Positions 18,683 to 29,104 are shown, counted from the stretch's first letter. The stretch: 64,000 nucleotides of DNA from Alkalispirillum mobile (GCF_003664325.1 NZ_RCDA01000001.1:1552866-1616865), one strand, 5' to 3'. The notes: generated from the letters alone by a model not told the origin. Numbers and translations: made by a program.

Positions 18683-20386
18683 TCAGTCGTCGGCGGAGCG
18701 GCCCTTGAGGGCGAAGATGCCCTGGGGACGCCACTGGATGAACAGGATGATGGCGGTGAACAGCAGGATCTTGGCCATGACGGCGCCGGTCACCGGCTCC
18801 AGGAACTTGGAGAAGACCCCCATGCCCAGGGCGCTGACCACCGAGCCCATGACGTTACCCACGCCACCGAGCACCACCACCATGAAGCTGTCCACGATGT
18901 AGGCCTGACCGAGCTGCGGGCCGACGTTGACGATCTGCGAGAGGGCCACGCCCCCCAGGCCGGCCACCCCGGCCCCGGCGGCGAAGGTCCACATGTCCAC
19001 CCGGTTGGCGGAGACCCCGAGGGCCGCGGCCATCTCCCGGTTCTGCATCACCGCCCGCACCTCCAGACCGAGGCGGGTGCGCTGCATCAGGAACCAGACC
19101 AGGGCCACCACGAAGATGGCGAACAGGATGACCCCCACCCGGCTGGTGGACAGGGAGACCCCCTGCATCAACTGCACGCTGCCCGAGAACCACTCGGGGC
19201 TGGAGACCCGCACGTTCTGGGCGCCGAAGATACTGCGCATGGTCTGGATGAGGATCAGGCTGATGCCCCAGGTGGCCAGCAGGGTCTCCAGGGGGCGTTT
19301 GTAGAGGAATCGGATGACCCCCCGCTCCATGGCGATGCCCACCAGGGCGGTGGCGATGAAGGCCACGGGGACAGCCGCTATTAGGTAAAAGTTGAACAGC
19401 CCGGGCAGGAAGAAGACGAAGAAGTTCTGCACCAGGAAGGTGACGTAGGCGCCGATCATCAGCAGCTCGCCGTGGGCCATGTTGATGACCCGCATGAGCC
19501 CGAAGATGATCGCCAGCCCCAGCGCCGCCAGCAGCAGGACGCTGCCCATGGACAGGCCGTAGACCAGGTCACTGAGCACGCTGGCCACCCGCTCCCGGGA
19601 CTCGATGGCCTCAATGGCCTCGCGGGCCGCCTCGCGTACCCGCTCGTCGGGCTCGCTGTAGACGCCCTCGTCGTCCTGAGCCAGCAGGCGCTGGAGCTGG
19701 GATTTCAGGCGGCTGGAGCGGACCTCGCCGATAATCTCCACGGCGGCCAGACGCACCTCGGCGTCGTCGTCATCCAGTTCCAGCCGGGCGATGGCGATAT
19801 TGAGCAAGCGCGCCACCTCGGCGTTGTCCTCCTGCTCCACCGCCTCGCGCAGGGTATCCAGCATGGCGGCCTGGGGCCGGTCGGCCAGTTCCTCGGCGGC
19901 CGCCAGGCGCAGGGGCAATTCGTCGGAAAAGATCTGCAACTGCCCGATCACCGGGCGCAGGCTCCGCCGGATCGGGTTGGTCAGGGGCGGTTCGCTCAGG
20001 TCGAGCCCCTCCCGGTCCACACCCTCGCCGGTGACCGGGTTGCGCAGCTGCCCGGTGAGGGCGTCCTCCACCAGCACGCGCTCGTCCTGGTCGTAATAGA
20101 GGCGCCGGTCCTGCAGGGCCTGGAGCACCGGCAGGGCATCGGCGTCGTTGAGTTCGGCAAGCCGGTTGATGGCATCGCGCACGTCCTGCCAGTTGCTGGT
20201 GGCCATCTTCGAGACCGCCTCGGCGGTTTCTTCGGCCAGCCCGTCGCCGGCCACCTCGACGGTGTCGGCCTCGGTCTCCGCCAGTTGGGCGGCGCGCTCC
20301 TCGGCAGTCAGTTCTTCCTCGGCCACGGCGCTCGCTGCCGCCGCGCACAACAGGACTGCCAGCGCCCATCGCGTCAAGGCTTTCAT
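18683..20386 (-). CDS. urtB: Urea ABC transporter permease UrtB with long N-terminal periplasmic domain
   Basis: UrtB is the LivH-type permease of the urea importer. The protein is 567 aa: a signal peptide, then about 240 residues of charged, helical, HEAT-like sequence (for example DVRDAINRLAELNDADALPVL and AEVRLAAVEIIGEV), then the permease proper from about residue 275 with GLAIIFGLMRVINMAHGELLMIGAYVTF. Long UrtB forms with such an extension are common in proteobacteria, whereas short forms lack it. The extension probably lies in the periplasm; its role is unknown. A 136-bp gap with a strong hairpin separates it from urtA. Confidence 0.93.
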   Translation of the reverse strand: MKALTRWALAVLLCAAAASAVAEEELTAEERAAQLAETEADTVEVAGDGLAEETAEAVSKMATSNWQDVRDAINRLAELNDADALPVLQALQDRRLYYDQDERVLVEDALTGQLRNPVTGEGVDREGLDLSEPPLTNPIRRSLRPVIGQLQIFSDELPLRLAAAEELADRPQAAMLDTLREAVEQEDNAEVARLLNIAIARLELDDDDAEVRLAAVEIIGEVRSSRLKSQLQRLLAQDDEGVYSEPDERVREAAREAIEAIESRERVASVLSDLVYGLSMGSVLLLAALGLAIIFGLMRVINMAHGELLMIGAYVTFLVQNFFVFFLPGLFNFYLIAAVPVAFIATALVGIAMERGVIRFLYKRPLETLLATWGISLILIQTMRSIFGAQNVRVSSPEWFSGSVQLMQGVSLSTSRVGVILFAIFVVALVWFLMQRTRLGLEVRAVMQNREMAAALGVSANRVDMWTFAAGAGVAGLGGVALSQIVNVGPQLGQAYIVDSFMVVVLGGVGNVMGSVVSALGMGVFSKFLEPVTGAVMAKILLFTAIILFIQWRPQGIFALKGRSADD

Positions 20387-20482
20387 GGTCGCTCCCGTCC
20401 GGTCGGGGCATGGCCCCGGGGGACTGATGGGGTGCCGCGGACCCCGGTCACCCGGGGCCCCGACACTCGGTCTTCAGGCGGG

Positions 20483-20510
20483 GGACGGGGCCGGCGTGGC
20501 GGCCCCGTCC
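20483..20510 (-). repeat. Strong intercistronic hairpin after urtA
   Basis: A perfect 11-bp stem, GGACGGGGCCG (20483-20493) with CGGCCCCGTCC (20500-20510) and a six-base loop, lies 12 bp past the urtA stop codon. No T-tract follows on the minus strand. It probably stabilises the urtA end of the transcript or partly attenuates read-through into urtBCDE, giving more binding protein than permease. Confidence 0.65.
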
Positions 20511-20522
20511 GTCAACAGCGGA

Positions 20523-21863
20523 TCAGAAGTCCAGCTCGTAGGTGGGCTCGGTGCAGTCACCGCAGACCCAGGGGTAGCGCCAGTTGGCGACCTTGTCCCG
20601 GCTGTCTTCCAGGTACTCGCTCCAGGGCTCGGCGCGCACCGGGCCGTCGGTCTCCCAGACCGGGGCGAACTGCCCGTCGGGCTGGATCTCGCCGATGATC
20701 ACCGGCTTGTGCAGGTGGTGGTTCTCCTCGTCCATGCAGATCTCGAAACCGGAGGGGGCGTCCACGCACTGGCCGTAGACCGCCTGGCGCACCGCGTCCA
20801 CGTCGGTGGTGCCGGCCTGCAGGACCGCCTGGGCCCACATGCGGATGCCGATGTGGGTGGCCTCCATCGGGTCGTTGGTCACCCGGTCGCTACCGCCACT
20901 CAGGCCCTCGGCCTCCACGTAATCCATCCAGGTGGAGACGAATTTCTCATTCTCCGGGGTGTCGATGGACATAAAGTAGTTCCAGGCCGCCAGGTGGCCC
21001 ACCAGCGGGCCGGTGTCCATGCCGCGCAGTTCTTCCTCACCCACCGAGGTGGCCAGCACCGGGATGTCGATGGCGTCGATGCCCTGGTTGGCCAGTTCCT
21101 GGTAGAAGGCCACGTTGGAGTCGCCGTTGACGGTGTTGATCACCGCCGTGGGGCCGCCGTCGGCGAAGCTGCGGATATCACCCACCAGCGACTGGAAATC
21201 GCTGTGCTCGAAGGGGAAGTAGACCTCTTCGATGTCGTCGTCGCTGACGCCGTGGTGATTCAGGAAGGCGCGGACGATGCGGTTGGTGGTGCGCGGGAAG
21301 ACGTAGTCGGTGCCCACCAGGTAGAAGCGCTCGGCGCCGCCGCCCTCTTCGCTCATCAGGTATTCCACGGCGGGGATGGTCTGCTGGTTCGGGGCCGCGC
21401 CGGTGTAGAAGATGTTGCGGGAGGACTCCTCGCCCTCGTACTGCACCGGGTAGAACATCAGGCCGTTAAGCTCTTCCAGCACCGGCAGCACCGCCTCGCG
21501 GGAGACGGAGGTCCAGGAGCCGAAGATGACGTCCACCTCGTGGCGCTCCAGCAGTTCCCGCCCCTGTTCGGCGTAGCGGGGCCAGTCGGAGGCCGGGTCC
21601 ATGACCACCGGTTCCAGTTCACGGCCGAGCAGCCCCCCCTGCTCGTTGATCTGCTGGATGGTCATGAGGGCCACGTCGCGCAGCGAGGTCTCGCTGATGG
21701 CCATGGTGCCGGACAGGGAGTGGAGAATCCCCACCTTGATCGGCCCCTCGTCGGCCACGGACACCGCCGGCCCCCCCAGACCGACGGCGGCCATGACGCC
21801 CGCGGCGATGGCGGTGCGGCGCAGGCCGGCGACGGGGTTGGTACGCGTTTGCGATTTACTCAT
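20523..21863 (-). CDS. urtA: Urea ABC transporter substrate-binding protein UrtA
   Basis: UrtA is the periplasmic urea receptor (446 aa). A signal peptide (RRTAIAAGVMAAVGLGGPAVSVA) precedes the mature start IKVGILHSLSGTMAISE, the hallmark of the UrtA/AmiC group; FYPVQYEGEESSRNIFYTGAAPNQQ and the C-terminal HHLHKPVIIGEI segments are strongly diagnostic. AGGAGGGAAGC precedes the ATG. It heads the urt cluster directly after ureG, and a near-consensus sigma-54 promoter lies in the 193-bp gap between them, implying control by nitrogen status. Confidence 0.96.
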   Translation of the reverse strand: MSKSQTRTNPVAGLRRTAIAAGVMAAVGLGGPAVSVADEGPIKVGILHSLSGTMAISETSLRDVALMTIQQINEQGGLLGRELEPVVMDPASDWPRYAEQGRELLERHEVDVIFGSWTSVSREAVLPVLEELNGLMFYPVQYEGEESSRNIFYTGAAPNQQTIPAVEYLMSEEGGGAERFYLVGTDYVFPRTTNRIVRAFLNHHGVSDDDIEEVYFPFEHSDFQSLVGDIRSFADGGPTAVINTVNGDSNVAFYQELANQGIDAIDIPVLATSVGEEELRGMDTGPLVGHLAAWNYFMSIDTPENEKFVSTWMDYVEAEGLSGGSDRVTNDPMEATHIGIRMWAQAVLQAGTTDVDAVRQAVYGQCVDAPSGFEICMDEENHHLHKPVIIGEIQPDGQFAPVWETDGPVRAEPWSEYLEDSRDKVANWRYPWVCGDCTEPTYELDF

Positions 21864-21932
21864 GCTTCCCTCCTGATGCTTAGGATCCCGCCAGTGCGGT
21901 GCACCGGCAGGCGTTAGCTCGATCAGGCAAAA

Positions 21933-21947
21933 GCAACCCCCGTGCCA
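21933..21947 (-). promoter_or_regulatory. Sigma-54 (-24/-12) promoter for urtABCDE
   Basis: On the minus strand the sequence reads TGGCACG (21947-21941), four Gs, then TTGC (21936-21933) followed by TTTT. This matches the RpoN consensus TGGCACG-N4-TTGCW at every conserved position with the exact GG-N10-GC spacing. Transcription would start near 21921, giving a leader of about 58 nt before the urtA ATG. Activation by NtrC under nitrogen limitation is expected for urea uptake; no convincing NtrC site was identified, only a GGTGCA half-site near 22063. Confidence 0.85.
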
Positions 21948-22056
21948 GCCTTGCAAACCACTGCTTATGCTCGACTTTTTGGATTCATTTCAAGGCATGA
22001 ACCGTGATGACCCCCATCCCGCGCACCAAATCGGATCACGGCGCACCCCCGCTTTT

Positions 22057-22692
<636 letters not shown>

Positions 22693-22758
22693 GATCCGTT
22701 CCTTTCTCTATATGGGTGGGGTCGGCCCTGGCGGGGCTAGCGGTTAGGTGAAGTCTCC

Positions 22759-23445
22759 TCAACTGCGGAACAGCCGGGAGTACTGGGTTTCGTGCAGGCT
22801 GCTGGCCAGGGCGACGCCGGGCAGGCCGCCGCCCATGTCTTCGTCGTCCAGGGCCAGCCCGAGGCGGGCGGCCTCGCCCACGGGTTCGGCCAGTGCCAGC
22901 AGCAGCCGTTGGCCGGCGGTCTGACCCAGGGGCACCAGCTTGATGGCGGCGGCCACCTGGTTCTCGCACCAGGCCCAGAGGTAGGCCTCGGCGGCGGTCT
23001 CCAGGGGGATGGCCCAGCGGGCGACGGCCAGGGCGTAGAGGGTGGGCCAGCCGGCGATGGGGTCGTCCACCCAGGGGGCGGCCTCGGGCAGGTCCAGGTC
23101 GCGCAGCAACCGCGCAAGGGCCTGGCCCACGTGGCGATCCTCCTCCCGCAGTTCCATGGTCTCCCGGCTGGCCCGCAGCCACTGGCTCCAGTAATGGAGG
23201 GCCACGGCGTCCTCGCTCTGCCATGCGGCGTGCAGGCGGGCGAGTGCCGGGATGTCCACCCGCGCCAGGGCGTGGTGGAGTTGGCCCTGCAGCCAGTCGG
23301 CCACGGCGTCGGCATCACGCAGCCAGCCGTCCTCCACGGCATATTCCAGGCCGGCGGAGTAGCTGTAGGCGCCGATGGGCAGGGTGGGGCTGATCAGCTG
23401 CCAGAGCCGCCGCTGGGCCAGGCCGGGGTCGGTCTCAGTGCTCAT
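22759..23445 (-). CDS. ureF: Urease accessory protein UreF
   Basis: UreF is an all-helical accessory protein that bridges UreG and the UreD-urease complex. The 228-aa protein contains [23 protein letters not shown] near the N-terminus, the family hallmark, and the QYSRLFRS C-terminal tail typical of UreF. The ATG at 23445 is chosen because it removes an unlikely Thr-rich extension; it lies 11 bp inside the 3' end of ureE, so the genes are coupled. Confidence 0.93.
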   Translation of the reverse strand: MSTETDPGLAQRRLWQLISPTLPIGAYSYSAGLEYAVEDGWLRDADAVADWLQGQLHHALARVDIPALARLHAAWQSEDAVALHYWSQWLRASRETMELREEDRHVGQALARLLRDLDLPEAAPWVDDPIAGWPTLYALAVARWAIPLETAAEAYLWAWCENQVAAAIKLVPLGQTAGQRLLLALAEPVGEAARLGLALDDEDMGGGLPGVALASSLHETQYSRLFRS

Positions 23446-23926
23446 GGGCGTGGTCGTGCTGGTGGTTAGGGTCGTGGCCATGATTATGGCCGTGGCCGTG
23501 CCCGCCGCCGTAGGCCCCCGGCTCCGGTTCGAAGGGGGCCTGTTCGCTCAGCACCTCCAGCCCCAGGCCCCGGAGCATGTCGTCCAGCACGTGATCGTGC
23601 AGGTAGCGGGCAAAGCCGGCCCCGATCTGCAGGGGGACGTGGCGGTTTCCCAGGTGGTAGCAGGCGCGCGCCAGCGCCAGACCGTCATCGCTGCGCAGGG
23701 TACTCACCGCCTCGTCGGCGGCCCGCACCCTCACCACGGTGCCGTCCTCGGCCCGCAGGCACTGACCATCGCGCAGGATCTCGCCCCGACTGAGGATGAC
23801 ACCCACCTCACGGCCGTCGTCCAGCCGGGCACGGAAACGGCTCTTCTGGCGCACCTGGAAGGGCAGGGTCAGGGTGGCGTCCGGTGGGGCGGAGTCGGAA
23901 AGTCGTTCAATCAAGGTCAACATCAT
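23435..23926 (-). CDS. ureE: Urease accessory nickel chaperone UreE
   Basis: UreE binds nickel and supplies it to the UreG-UreF-UreD complex. The 163-aa protein has the N-terminal peptide-binding domain ([17 protein letters not shown], then [17 protein letters not shown]) and a C-terminal metal domain with the GNRHVPLQI segment holding the conserved dimer-interface histidine. It ends in a long histidine-rich tail of about 24 residues with many HGH/NHGH units, which increases nickel storage. Tandem ATGs occur at 23926 and 23923; the first is closer to GAGGAG. It lies downstream of ureC after a repeat-containing gap. Confidence 0.94.
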   Translation of the reverse strand: MMLTLIERLSDSAPPDATLTLPFQVRQKSRFRARLDDGREVGVILSRGEILRDGQCLRAEDGTVVRVRAADEAVSTLRSDDGLALARACYHLGNRHVPLQIGAGFARYLHDHVLDDMLRGLGLEVLSEQAPFEPEPGAYGGGHGHGHNHGHDPNHQHDHAHEH

Positions 23927-23995
23927 GTTTTTGGAGGCTCCTCGTAGTAACTGGGTGACCGTAAAGGCGCTATAGCGCGACCAGCCCCGCCCCAC

Positions 23996-24074
23996 CGTCA
24001 TTGCGAGCCCCAAAGGGGCGTGGCAGTCCAGGCCAGCACTTGGATCGCCGCGGGCCTGGGGCCTCGCGATGACG
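23996..24074. repeat. Palindromic dispersed repeat (REP/MITE-like) between ureC and ureE
   Basis: This 79-bp element is bounded by CGTCATTGCGAG (23996-24007) and CTCGCGATGACG (24063-24074), an almost perfect 12-bp inverted repeat with one mismatch, with further partial symmetry inside. The CGTCATTGCGAG terminus resembles a family of short dispersed palindromes known from many proteobacterial genomes. It accounts for most of the 171-bp gap that splits the otherwise compact urease operon. Only one copy is seen in this window. Confidence 0.65.
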
Positions 24075-24097
24075 AGGATCAGAGTGCGCTGGGGTCG

Positions 24098-25804
24098 TCA
24101 GAACAAGAAATACCGCTGCGCCATGGGCAGCACGTTCGCCGGCTCGCAGACGAGCAGCTCGCCGTCTGCCCGCACTTGGTAGGTCTCCGGGTCCACCTCC
24201 ATCTTGGGCAGATAATCGTTCAGCACCATGTCCCGCTTGGTGATGCTGCGACAGTCCCGTACCGCCACCAGTCGCCGCTGCAGGCCCAACCGATCCCCCA
24301 CCCCGGCCTCCAGCGCCGCCCGGGAGACGAAGGTGACCGAGCTGTTGGGCATGGCCCTGCCGAAACCACCGAACATGTACCGGTAGTGGCGGGGCTGCGG
24401 GGTGGGGATGGAGGCGTTGGGGTCGCCCATGGGGGCGGCGGCGATGAACCCCCCCTTCAGGATCAGGCTCGGCTTCACCCCGAAGAAGGCCGGGTCCCAC
24501 AACACCAGGTCCGCCAGCTTGCCCGGCTCGATGCTGCCCACCTCGTGGGCCACGCCGTGGGCGATGGCCGGGTTGATGGTGGTCTTGGCGATGTAGCGCC
24601 GGGCGCGGAAGTTGTCATTGCGCTCGCTGTCCGGCGCCAGCGGCCCGCGCTGCACCTTCATCTTGTGGGCGGTCTGCCAGGTGCGGATGACCACCTCCCC
24701 CACCCGGCCCATGGCCTGGGAGTCGGAGGCGATCACCGAGAACCCGCCCAGGTCGTGGAGGATGTCCTCGGCGGCAATGGTTTCGCGACGGATGCGCGAC
24801 TCGGCGAAGGCCACGTCCTCGGGGATGGCCGGGTCCAGGTGGTGGCACACCATGAGCATGTCCAGGTGCTCGTCGATGGTGTTCACCGTGTAGGGGCGGG
24901 TGGGGTTGGTGGAGGAGGGCAGCACATTGGCCTCGCCCACCGCCTTGATGATGTCCGGCGCGTGCCCGCCACCGGCCCCTTCGGTGTGATAGGTGTGGAT
25001 GGTGCGCCCCTTGAAGGCGGCCAGGGTGTTCTCCACGAAACCCGACTCGTTGAGGGTGTCGGTGTGGATGCAGACCTGCACGTCGTGGGCCTCCGCCACG
25101 TTCAGGCAGTTGTCGATGGCCGCCGGGGTGGTGCCCCAGTCCTCGTGCAGTTTCATCCCCAGGGCGCCGGCCTCCACCTGCTCGTTCAGCGCATCGGGCA
25201 GGCTGGCATTGCCCTTGCCGAGAAAGCCCAGGTTCATGGGGAAGCCCTCGGCGGCCTCCAGCATGCGGTGGATGTTCCAGGGTCCGGGGGTGCAGGTGGT
25301 GGCGTTGGTGCCGGTGGCCGGGCCGGTGCCCCCACCGATCATGGTGGTGACCCCGGACATCAGCGCCTCTTCGATCTGCTGCGGGCAGATGAAGTGGATA
25401 TGGGCGTCGATGTGTCCGGCGGTGAGGATCTTGCCCTCGCCGGCGATGGCCTCGGTGCCGGGGCCGATGATGACGTGCACACCGTCCTGGGTGTCCGGGT
25501 TGCCAGCCTTGCCGATGGCGTGGATGCGCCCGGCCTTGATGCCCACGTCCGCCTTCACGATCCCCCAGTGGTCGAGGATGAGGGCGTTGGTAATGACCAG
25601 GTCCACGGCCTCGGCGTTGGTACGCTGGCTCTGCCCCATGCCGTCGCGCACCACCTTGCCGCCGCCGAATTTCACCTCGTCGCCGTAAACGGTGTGATCG
25701 CGCTCCACCTCGATGAACAGCTCGGTATCCCCCAGGCGCACGCGGTCGCCGGTGGTGGGGCCGAACATGTCGGCGTAGGCGCGGCGGGAAATTCGGGTAG
25801 TCAT
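24098..25804 (-). CDS. ureC: Urease alpha subunit UreC
   Basis: UreC is the catalytic subunit, hydrolysing urea to ammonia and carbamate at a dinickel centre in the cytoplasm. All active-site residues are present: His135 and His137 (AHIHF), carbamylated Lys218 ([10 protein letters not shown]), His247 (IHTDT), His273 ([10 protein letters not shown]), Asp361 (SDSQAMGR), and the flap Cys320-His321 (MVCHHLDP). The length is 568 aa, as usual. Its start overlaps the ureB stop by four bases (ATGA). Confidence 0.98.
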   Translation of the reverse strand: MTTRISRRAYADMFGPTTGDRVRLGDTELFIEVERDHTVYGDEVKFGGGKVVRDGMGQSQRTNAEAVDLVITNALILDHWGIVKADVGIKAGRIHAIGKAGNPDTQDGVHVIIGPGTEAIAGEGKILTAGHIDAHIHFICPQQIEEALMSGVTTMIGGGTGPATGTNATTCTPGPWNIHRMLEAAEGFPMNLGFLGKGNASLPDALNEQVEAGALGMKLHEDWGTTPAAIDNCLNVAEAHDVQVCIHTDTLNESGFVENTLAAFKGRTIHTYHTEGAGGGHAPDIIKAVGEANVLPSSTNPTRPYTVNTIDEHLDMLMVCHHLDPAIPEDVAFAESRIRRETIAAEDILHDLGGFSVIASDSQAMGRVGEVVIRTWQTAHKMKVQRGPLAPDSERNDNFRARRYIAKTTINPAIAHGVAHEVGSIEPGKLADLVLWDPAFFGVKPSLILKGGFIAAAPMGDPNASIPTPQPRHYRYMFGGFGRAMPNSSVTFVSRAALEAGVGDRLGLQRRLVAVRDCRSITKRDMVLNDYLPKMEVDPETYQVRADGELLVCEPANVLPMAQRYFLF

Positions 25805-26121
25805 GCGCTCTCTCCTGTTGCCGGCCCCATCACCCGGCCCTGAAAGCCGTAGACATCGCCACTGCCCGCGTAGCGCACCAGCTGCACCGTGCGGCTCTGG
25901 CCGGGCTCGAAGCGCACCGCCGTGCCGGCGGCGATATCCAGCCGGAAGCCCCGGGTGGGCTCACGGTCGAAGTGGAGGTGGTCGTTGACCTCGTAGAAGT
26001 GGTAGTGGGATCCCACCTGAGCGGGGCGGTCGCCGGTGTTGGTGACCGCCACGGTGAGGGTGTCGCGCCCCTCGTTGAGGGTGATCTCGCCGTCCTCGGT
26101 ACGGACTTCTCCGGGTATCAT
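25801..26121 (-). CDS. ureB: Urease beta subunit UreB
   Basis: UreB is the small structural beta subunit (106 aa) of the three-subunit bacterial urease. It begins MIPGEV and contains [20 protein letters not shown] and the C-terminal GFQGRVMG segments diagnostic of the family. It lies 10 bp after ureA and overlaps ureC by four bases. Confidence 0.96.
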   Translation of the reverse strand: MIPGEVRTEDGEITLNEGRDTLTVAVTNTGDRPAQVGSHYHFYEVNDHLHFDREPTRGFRLDIAAGTAVRFEPGQSRTVQLVRYAGSGDVYGFQGRVMGPATGESA

Positions 26122-26131
26122 GGTGCGCCCC

Positions 26132-26434
26132 CTAGCGGATGGGTTCGTGAACGGTGACCAGCTTGACCCCGTCGGGGAAGGTGGCCTCCACCTGTACTTC
26201 GGGGATCATCTCCGCGACCCCCTCCATCACGTCCTCCCGGGTCAGCACCTGGCCGCCCGCGTCCATCATCTCGGCCACGGAGCGCCCCTCCCGGGCGCCC
26301 TCCATGATGGCGCAGGAGATGAGCGCCACCGCTTCCGGGTGGTTGAGCTTCAGGCCCTTGGCCTTGCGCCGCTCCGCCAGCAGCCCGGCAGTGAAGAGCA
26401 GCAGCTTGTCTTTCTCTCTCGGGGTCAGATCCAT
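26132..26434 (-). CDS. ureA: Urease gamma subunit UreA
   Basis: UreA is the gamma subunit, exactly 100 aa, beginning [17 protein letters not shown] and ending TVHEPIR. The internal [11 protein letters not shown] and [18 protein letters not shown] segments are invariant in the family. The frame is open far upstream but that part lies within ureD and has no urease similarity. It follows ureD by 10 bp. Confidence 0.97.
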   Translation of the reverse strand: MDLTPREKDKLLLFTAGLLAERRKAKGLKLNHPEAVALISCAIMEGAREGRSVAEMMDAGGQVLTREDVMEGVAEMIPEVQVEATFPDGVKLVTVHEPIR

Positions 26435-26444
26435 GGGTTCGGCC

Positions 26445-27326
26445 TCACGTACTCCAGATTCGGGGGGGACAGGGGGGACGCCCGACCACGGGCTCACGGA
26501 TGGTCCGCCAGACCTGCTCCAGGGTCTGGCGCACCGGCTCCACGCCGGGCCCCAGCACGCGCACCGCCAACAGTCCCTCCGGGCATCGGGTGACCCCCAT
26601 GCGCACGCCAGACAGTGGTTGCAGCGCCTCACGCAGGTCGCGCTCCAGGCCCTCCGGGGCGGGGGACGCCAGCAGCGTGGCGAACACCGCCTGGCCCTGG
26701 AGCCCCCAGGGGGCCTTGCGCAGGGGGTCTTCGGCATCGAGGGAGAGGCGCTCCCGCAGCAGCGGCATTTGCTCGCGATCCACCTCCAACCGTTGGTCCA
26801 GGGCACCCCGGGGGAAGTGGTCACCACTCCCCGGACGGCCCAGCGCCACCATCTCCCAGGCGATCAGGCGGGCCCCTTCGCCCAGCTCGAAGCGGTTGAT
26901 CAGCCGGCTGCGGCTGCCCCCGTGGAGGATGGTCTCCATGGGCAGCCACTCGAACGCGGCCCCCGGCGCCAGCCGGAAGACCTGCCGCTGGGTGGACCAG
27001 TCGCCCAGGGAGCGGTAGAACTTGGCGGCCCCGGGGGTGGTCATCAGGGCGTGAGCGCCCTCGCCCACCGCCACGGAGAGGTCCAACTCATCGCCACCCA
27101 CCAGCCCCCCGGGGGGGTGCAGCAGGTAGGCGTGGCAGGCCGCGCCCTCCGGGTGGAAGGTGCGCTGGACCACCAGCGGCCCCTGGTGGCGTTTACGCAC
27201 CAGAGCTGTGCGCTCGCCCCGTCGGGCGAAGTCCAGCCGCAATACGCCCTGCCACCCCGGACTCGCGGGCGGGTCAGAAGCGGCCGGCTTGGCCCCTGCG
27301 GACCAGGCTTGTTGGGCAACAGCCAT
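26445..27326 (-). CDS. ureD: Urease accessory protein UreD
   Basis: UreD (UreH) is the scaffold that docks apo-urease and channels nickel to the active site. The 293-aa protein shows [25 protein letters not shown] and then [16 protein letters not shown] and [11 protein letters not shown], the conserved core of the family. The ATG at 27326 excludes an upstream Trp/Pro-rich stretch that overlaps ureJ. It is positioned first of the ureDABC block, 10 bp after ureJ. Confidence 0.93.
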   Translation of the reverse strand: MAVAQQAWSAGAKPAASDPPASPGWQGVLRLDFARRGERTALVRKRHQGPLVVQRTFHPEGAACHAYLLHPPGGLVGGDELDLSVAVGEGAHALMTTPGAAKFYRSLGDWSTQRQVFRLAPGAAFEWLPMETILHGGSRSRLINRFELGEGARLIAWEMVALGRPGSGDHFPRGALDQRLEVDREQMPLLRERLSLDAEDPLRKAPWGLQGQAVFATLLASPAPEGLERDLREALQPLSGVRMGVTRCPEGLLAVRVLGPGVEPVRQTLEQVWRTIREPVVGRPPCPPRIWST

Positions 27327-27336
27327 CTCGCCGCGC

Positions 27337-27939
27337 TCAGAACAGGGCGACGAGCACGAGACCGGCCAGCACGATACCCACGCCGGCGCCCCGCGCCAGG
27401 GGCATGGCGGGCACGCTCCGTCGGGCCAGGCGCTCCAGGCCCACGCCCGCCGCGAGCAGGCCGGCACTGGCCAGCAGGAAACCCGCGCCGAAGCTCAGAC
27501 CCGAGAGGCCAGCGGCCATCTCCGCGCCGTGGGCGTGGCCGTGGAAGAGGGCGAAGACCGCCGCCAGCCCCATGCCGGCCGACAGCGGCAGGCGCCCGCC
27601 CCAGGCGACCAGGCCGCCCACCAGGAGCACCGAGCCGAGAATCCCGAACTCCACGGCCATGGAGGGCGCGGAGGCCAGGCCGATCGCGAAACCCGCCACC
27701 ATCGCGGCCAGGAAGGCCGCCGGGAGCAGCAGGGCCTTGCGGGCATCGCCCTGCTGGCTGGCCCAGACCCCGAAACCGGCCATGGCGAGCAGGTGATCGA
27801 GGCCCACCAGCGGGTGCAACAGCCCGTGGCCGAAACCGCCGTGGACATGGGGGTGCGGGTGGGGGTGCGCCAGGGCCAACGGGGCGACCACCAGGGCCAG
27901 GAGCCCCAGGAGGATGGCAAGGGGGAGGGTACGGTTCAT
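27337..27939 (-). CDS. ureJ: HupE/UreJ-family nickel permease
   Basis: This small membrane protein (200 aa) has a signal-like first segment, a histidine-rich stretch (HPHPHPHVHGG) and about six further hydrophobic helices. The motif HPLVGLDHLLAMAGFGVWA and the later FALFHGHAHG carry the histidines conserved in HupE/UreJ nickel transporters. GAGGTGATC precedes the ATG. As first gene of the urease cluster it probably supplies nickel for the enzyme; passive facilitated uptake is the usual model. Confidence 0.9.
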   Translation of the reverse strand: MNRTLPLAILLGLLALVVAPLALAHPHPHPHVHGGFGHGLLHPLVGLDHLLAMAGFGVWASQQGDARKALLLPAAFLAAMVAGFAIGLASAPSMAVEFGILGSVLLVGGLVAWGGRLPLSAGMGLAAVFALFHGHAHGAEMAAGLSGLSFGAGFLLASAGLLAAGVGLERLARRSVPAMPLARGAGVGIVLAGLVLVALF

Positions 27940-27962
27940 GATCACCTCGACATGCAAAGAGT

Positions 27963-28011
27963 CAACGGAAGGCGGGTACGCCTGTCCGTTGCCTATCCAA
28001 GTTGCATGCCA
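27963..28011 (-). promoter_or_regulatory. Candidate sigma-54 promoter and leader hairpin upstream of ureJ
   Basis: On the minus strand TGGCATG (28011-28005) is followed after four bases by TTGGA (28000-27996). The -24 part is good but the -12 part has G where the consensus requires C, so this is a weak match. Between it and the ureJ start an imperfect inverted repeat pairs CAACGGA/TCCGTTG and GGCG/CGCC (27963-27991). Leader length would be about 46 nt, similar to that of urtA. Confidence 0.35.
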
Positions 28012-28062
28012 GCCGTGGTGACCCGGGAAATCAGCGGGTTGTGCACTTCAACGGCGCGCCGG

Positions 28063-28083
28063 CCCGCACCGCAACGGTGCGGG
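28063..28083. terminator. Terminator-like hairpin downstream of lipB
   Basis: A perfect 8-bp stem CCCGCACC (28063-28070) / GGTGCGGG (28076-28083) with a five-base loop lies 46 bp past the lipB stop on the minus strand. No T-tract follows, so it may be rho-assisted or simply structural. It separates the cell-wall/lipoate cluster from the urease operon. Confidence 0.4.
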
Positions 28084-28129
28084 TGGCGACAAGCGCCCTA
28101 TCCTGGTGCGGCGGGCGGTGCCGCCGCGC

Positions 28130-28774
28130 TCAGGAAGACGGGGTGCCGTACTCGGCGATGGCCTCAAGGCAGTGCAGCGCCAGGTCCGCCTCCAGACGCT
28201 CGTAGGGGGTGGGCACGCCCAGATCGAGCAGGCGGGTGACCTCCAGCCCGGGGTAGCCGCAGGGGTTGATCCGGCTGAAGGGCTCCAGGTCCATGTCCAC
28301 GTTCACCGCGACACCGTGGTAACTGCAGCCGCGCCGCACCCGCAGGCCCACCGAGGCCACCTTGCGTCCGTCCACGTAGACACCGGGGGCGTCGTCACGG
28401 GCGGCGGAGGCAATGCCATAGCCGGCGAGCAGACTGACGACCGTATGCTCCAGGGCGGAGACCAGGCTGCGCACGCCCAGCCCCCAGCGGCGGAGGTCCA
28501 GCAATGGGTAGAGCACGATCTGGCCCGGACCGTGGTAGGTGACCTGGCCGCCACGGTCCGTCTCCACCACCGGGATGGCACCGGGCGCGAGGATATGCTC
28601 GGGCTTGCCGGCCTGGCCCAGGGTGTAGACCGGCGGGTGGGAGACCACCCAGAGCTGGTCCGCGGTGTCCGGCCCGCGCTCGTCGGTGTACCGGCGCATG
28701 GCCTCCCAGGTCTGGCGGTAGTCACGCTCGCCCAAGTAACGCACCTGGATGTCGGTCAACGGGCACGGGGGCAT
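28130..28774 (-). CDS. lipB: Octanoyl-[ACP]:protein N-octanoyltransferase LipB
   Basis: LipB transfers octanoate from acyl carrier protein to lipoyl domains, the first step of lipoate synthesis. The 214-aa protein has [21 protein letters not shown] near residues 74-93, the catalytic Lys138 in [19 protein letters not shown] and the catalytic Cys172 in [18 protein letters not shown] precedes the ATG. It follows ybeD, the usual order, but lipA is not present downstream where it often sits. Confidence 0.96.
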   Translation of the reverse strand: MPPCPLTDIQVRYLGERDYRQTWEAMRRYTDERGPDTADQLWVVSHPPVYTLGQAGKPEHILAPGAIPVVETDRGGQVTYHGPGQIVLYPLLDLRRWGLGVRSLVSALEHTVVSLLAGYGIASAARDDAPGVYVDGRKVASVGLRVRRGCSYHGVAVNVDMDLEPFSRINPCGYPGLEVTRLLDLGVPTPYERLEADLALHCLEAIAEYGTPSS

Positions 28775-28824
28775 AGAGACTCCTTGGAAGCGGGCCCAGC
28801 CGCAAGGCAGGCACAGGGGACCCC

Positions 28825-29103
28825 CTACAGGGTCATCAGGATCGCCTCTTCGGCGTGCAGCGAGCGGTAGATCGCGTCCAGCTGCGGCCGGCTGTGGGCG
28901 GTGATGGTGGCGGTCACCGAGATGAACCGGCCGTTACGGCTCTCGGAGATACGCAACTCCACCTGCTCGGGCCGCTCCAGGTGCTCGGTGAGCACGGCGC
29001 GGACCACCGATTCCACATCCGCCTCGGCGCGCCCCATGGCCTTGATGGGAAAGCGGCAGGGGAATTCCAGTGGGGTGTTGTCCTCGTCAAACTGCTGAAC
29101 CAT
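28825..29103 (-). CDS. ybeD: YbeD/DUF493 family protein
   Basis: This small ferredoxin-like-fold protein (92 aa) contains [15 protein letters not shown] at the N-terminus and [18 protein letters not shown] in the middle, both typical of YbeD. The family is found between dacA and lipB in gammaproteobacteria; a role linked to lipoate metabolism or regulation is suspected but unproven. The ATG at 29103 is one base past the aminotransferase stop. Confidence 0.9.
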   Translation of the reverse strand: MVQQFDEDNTPLEFPCRFPIKAMGRAEADVESVVRAVLTEHLERPEQVELRISESRNGRFISVTATITAHSRPQLDAIYRSLHAEEAILMTL

Positions 29104-29104
29104 C

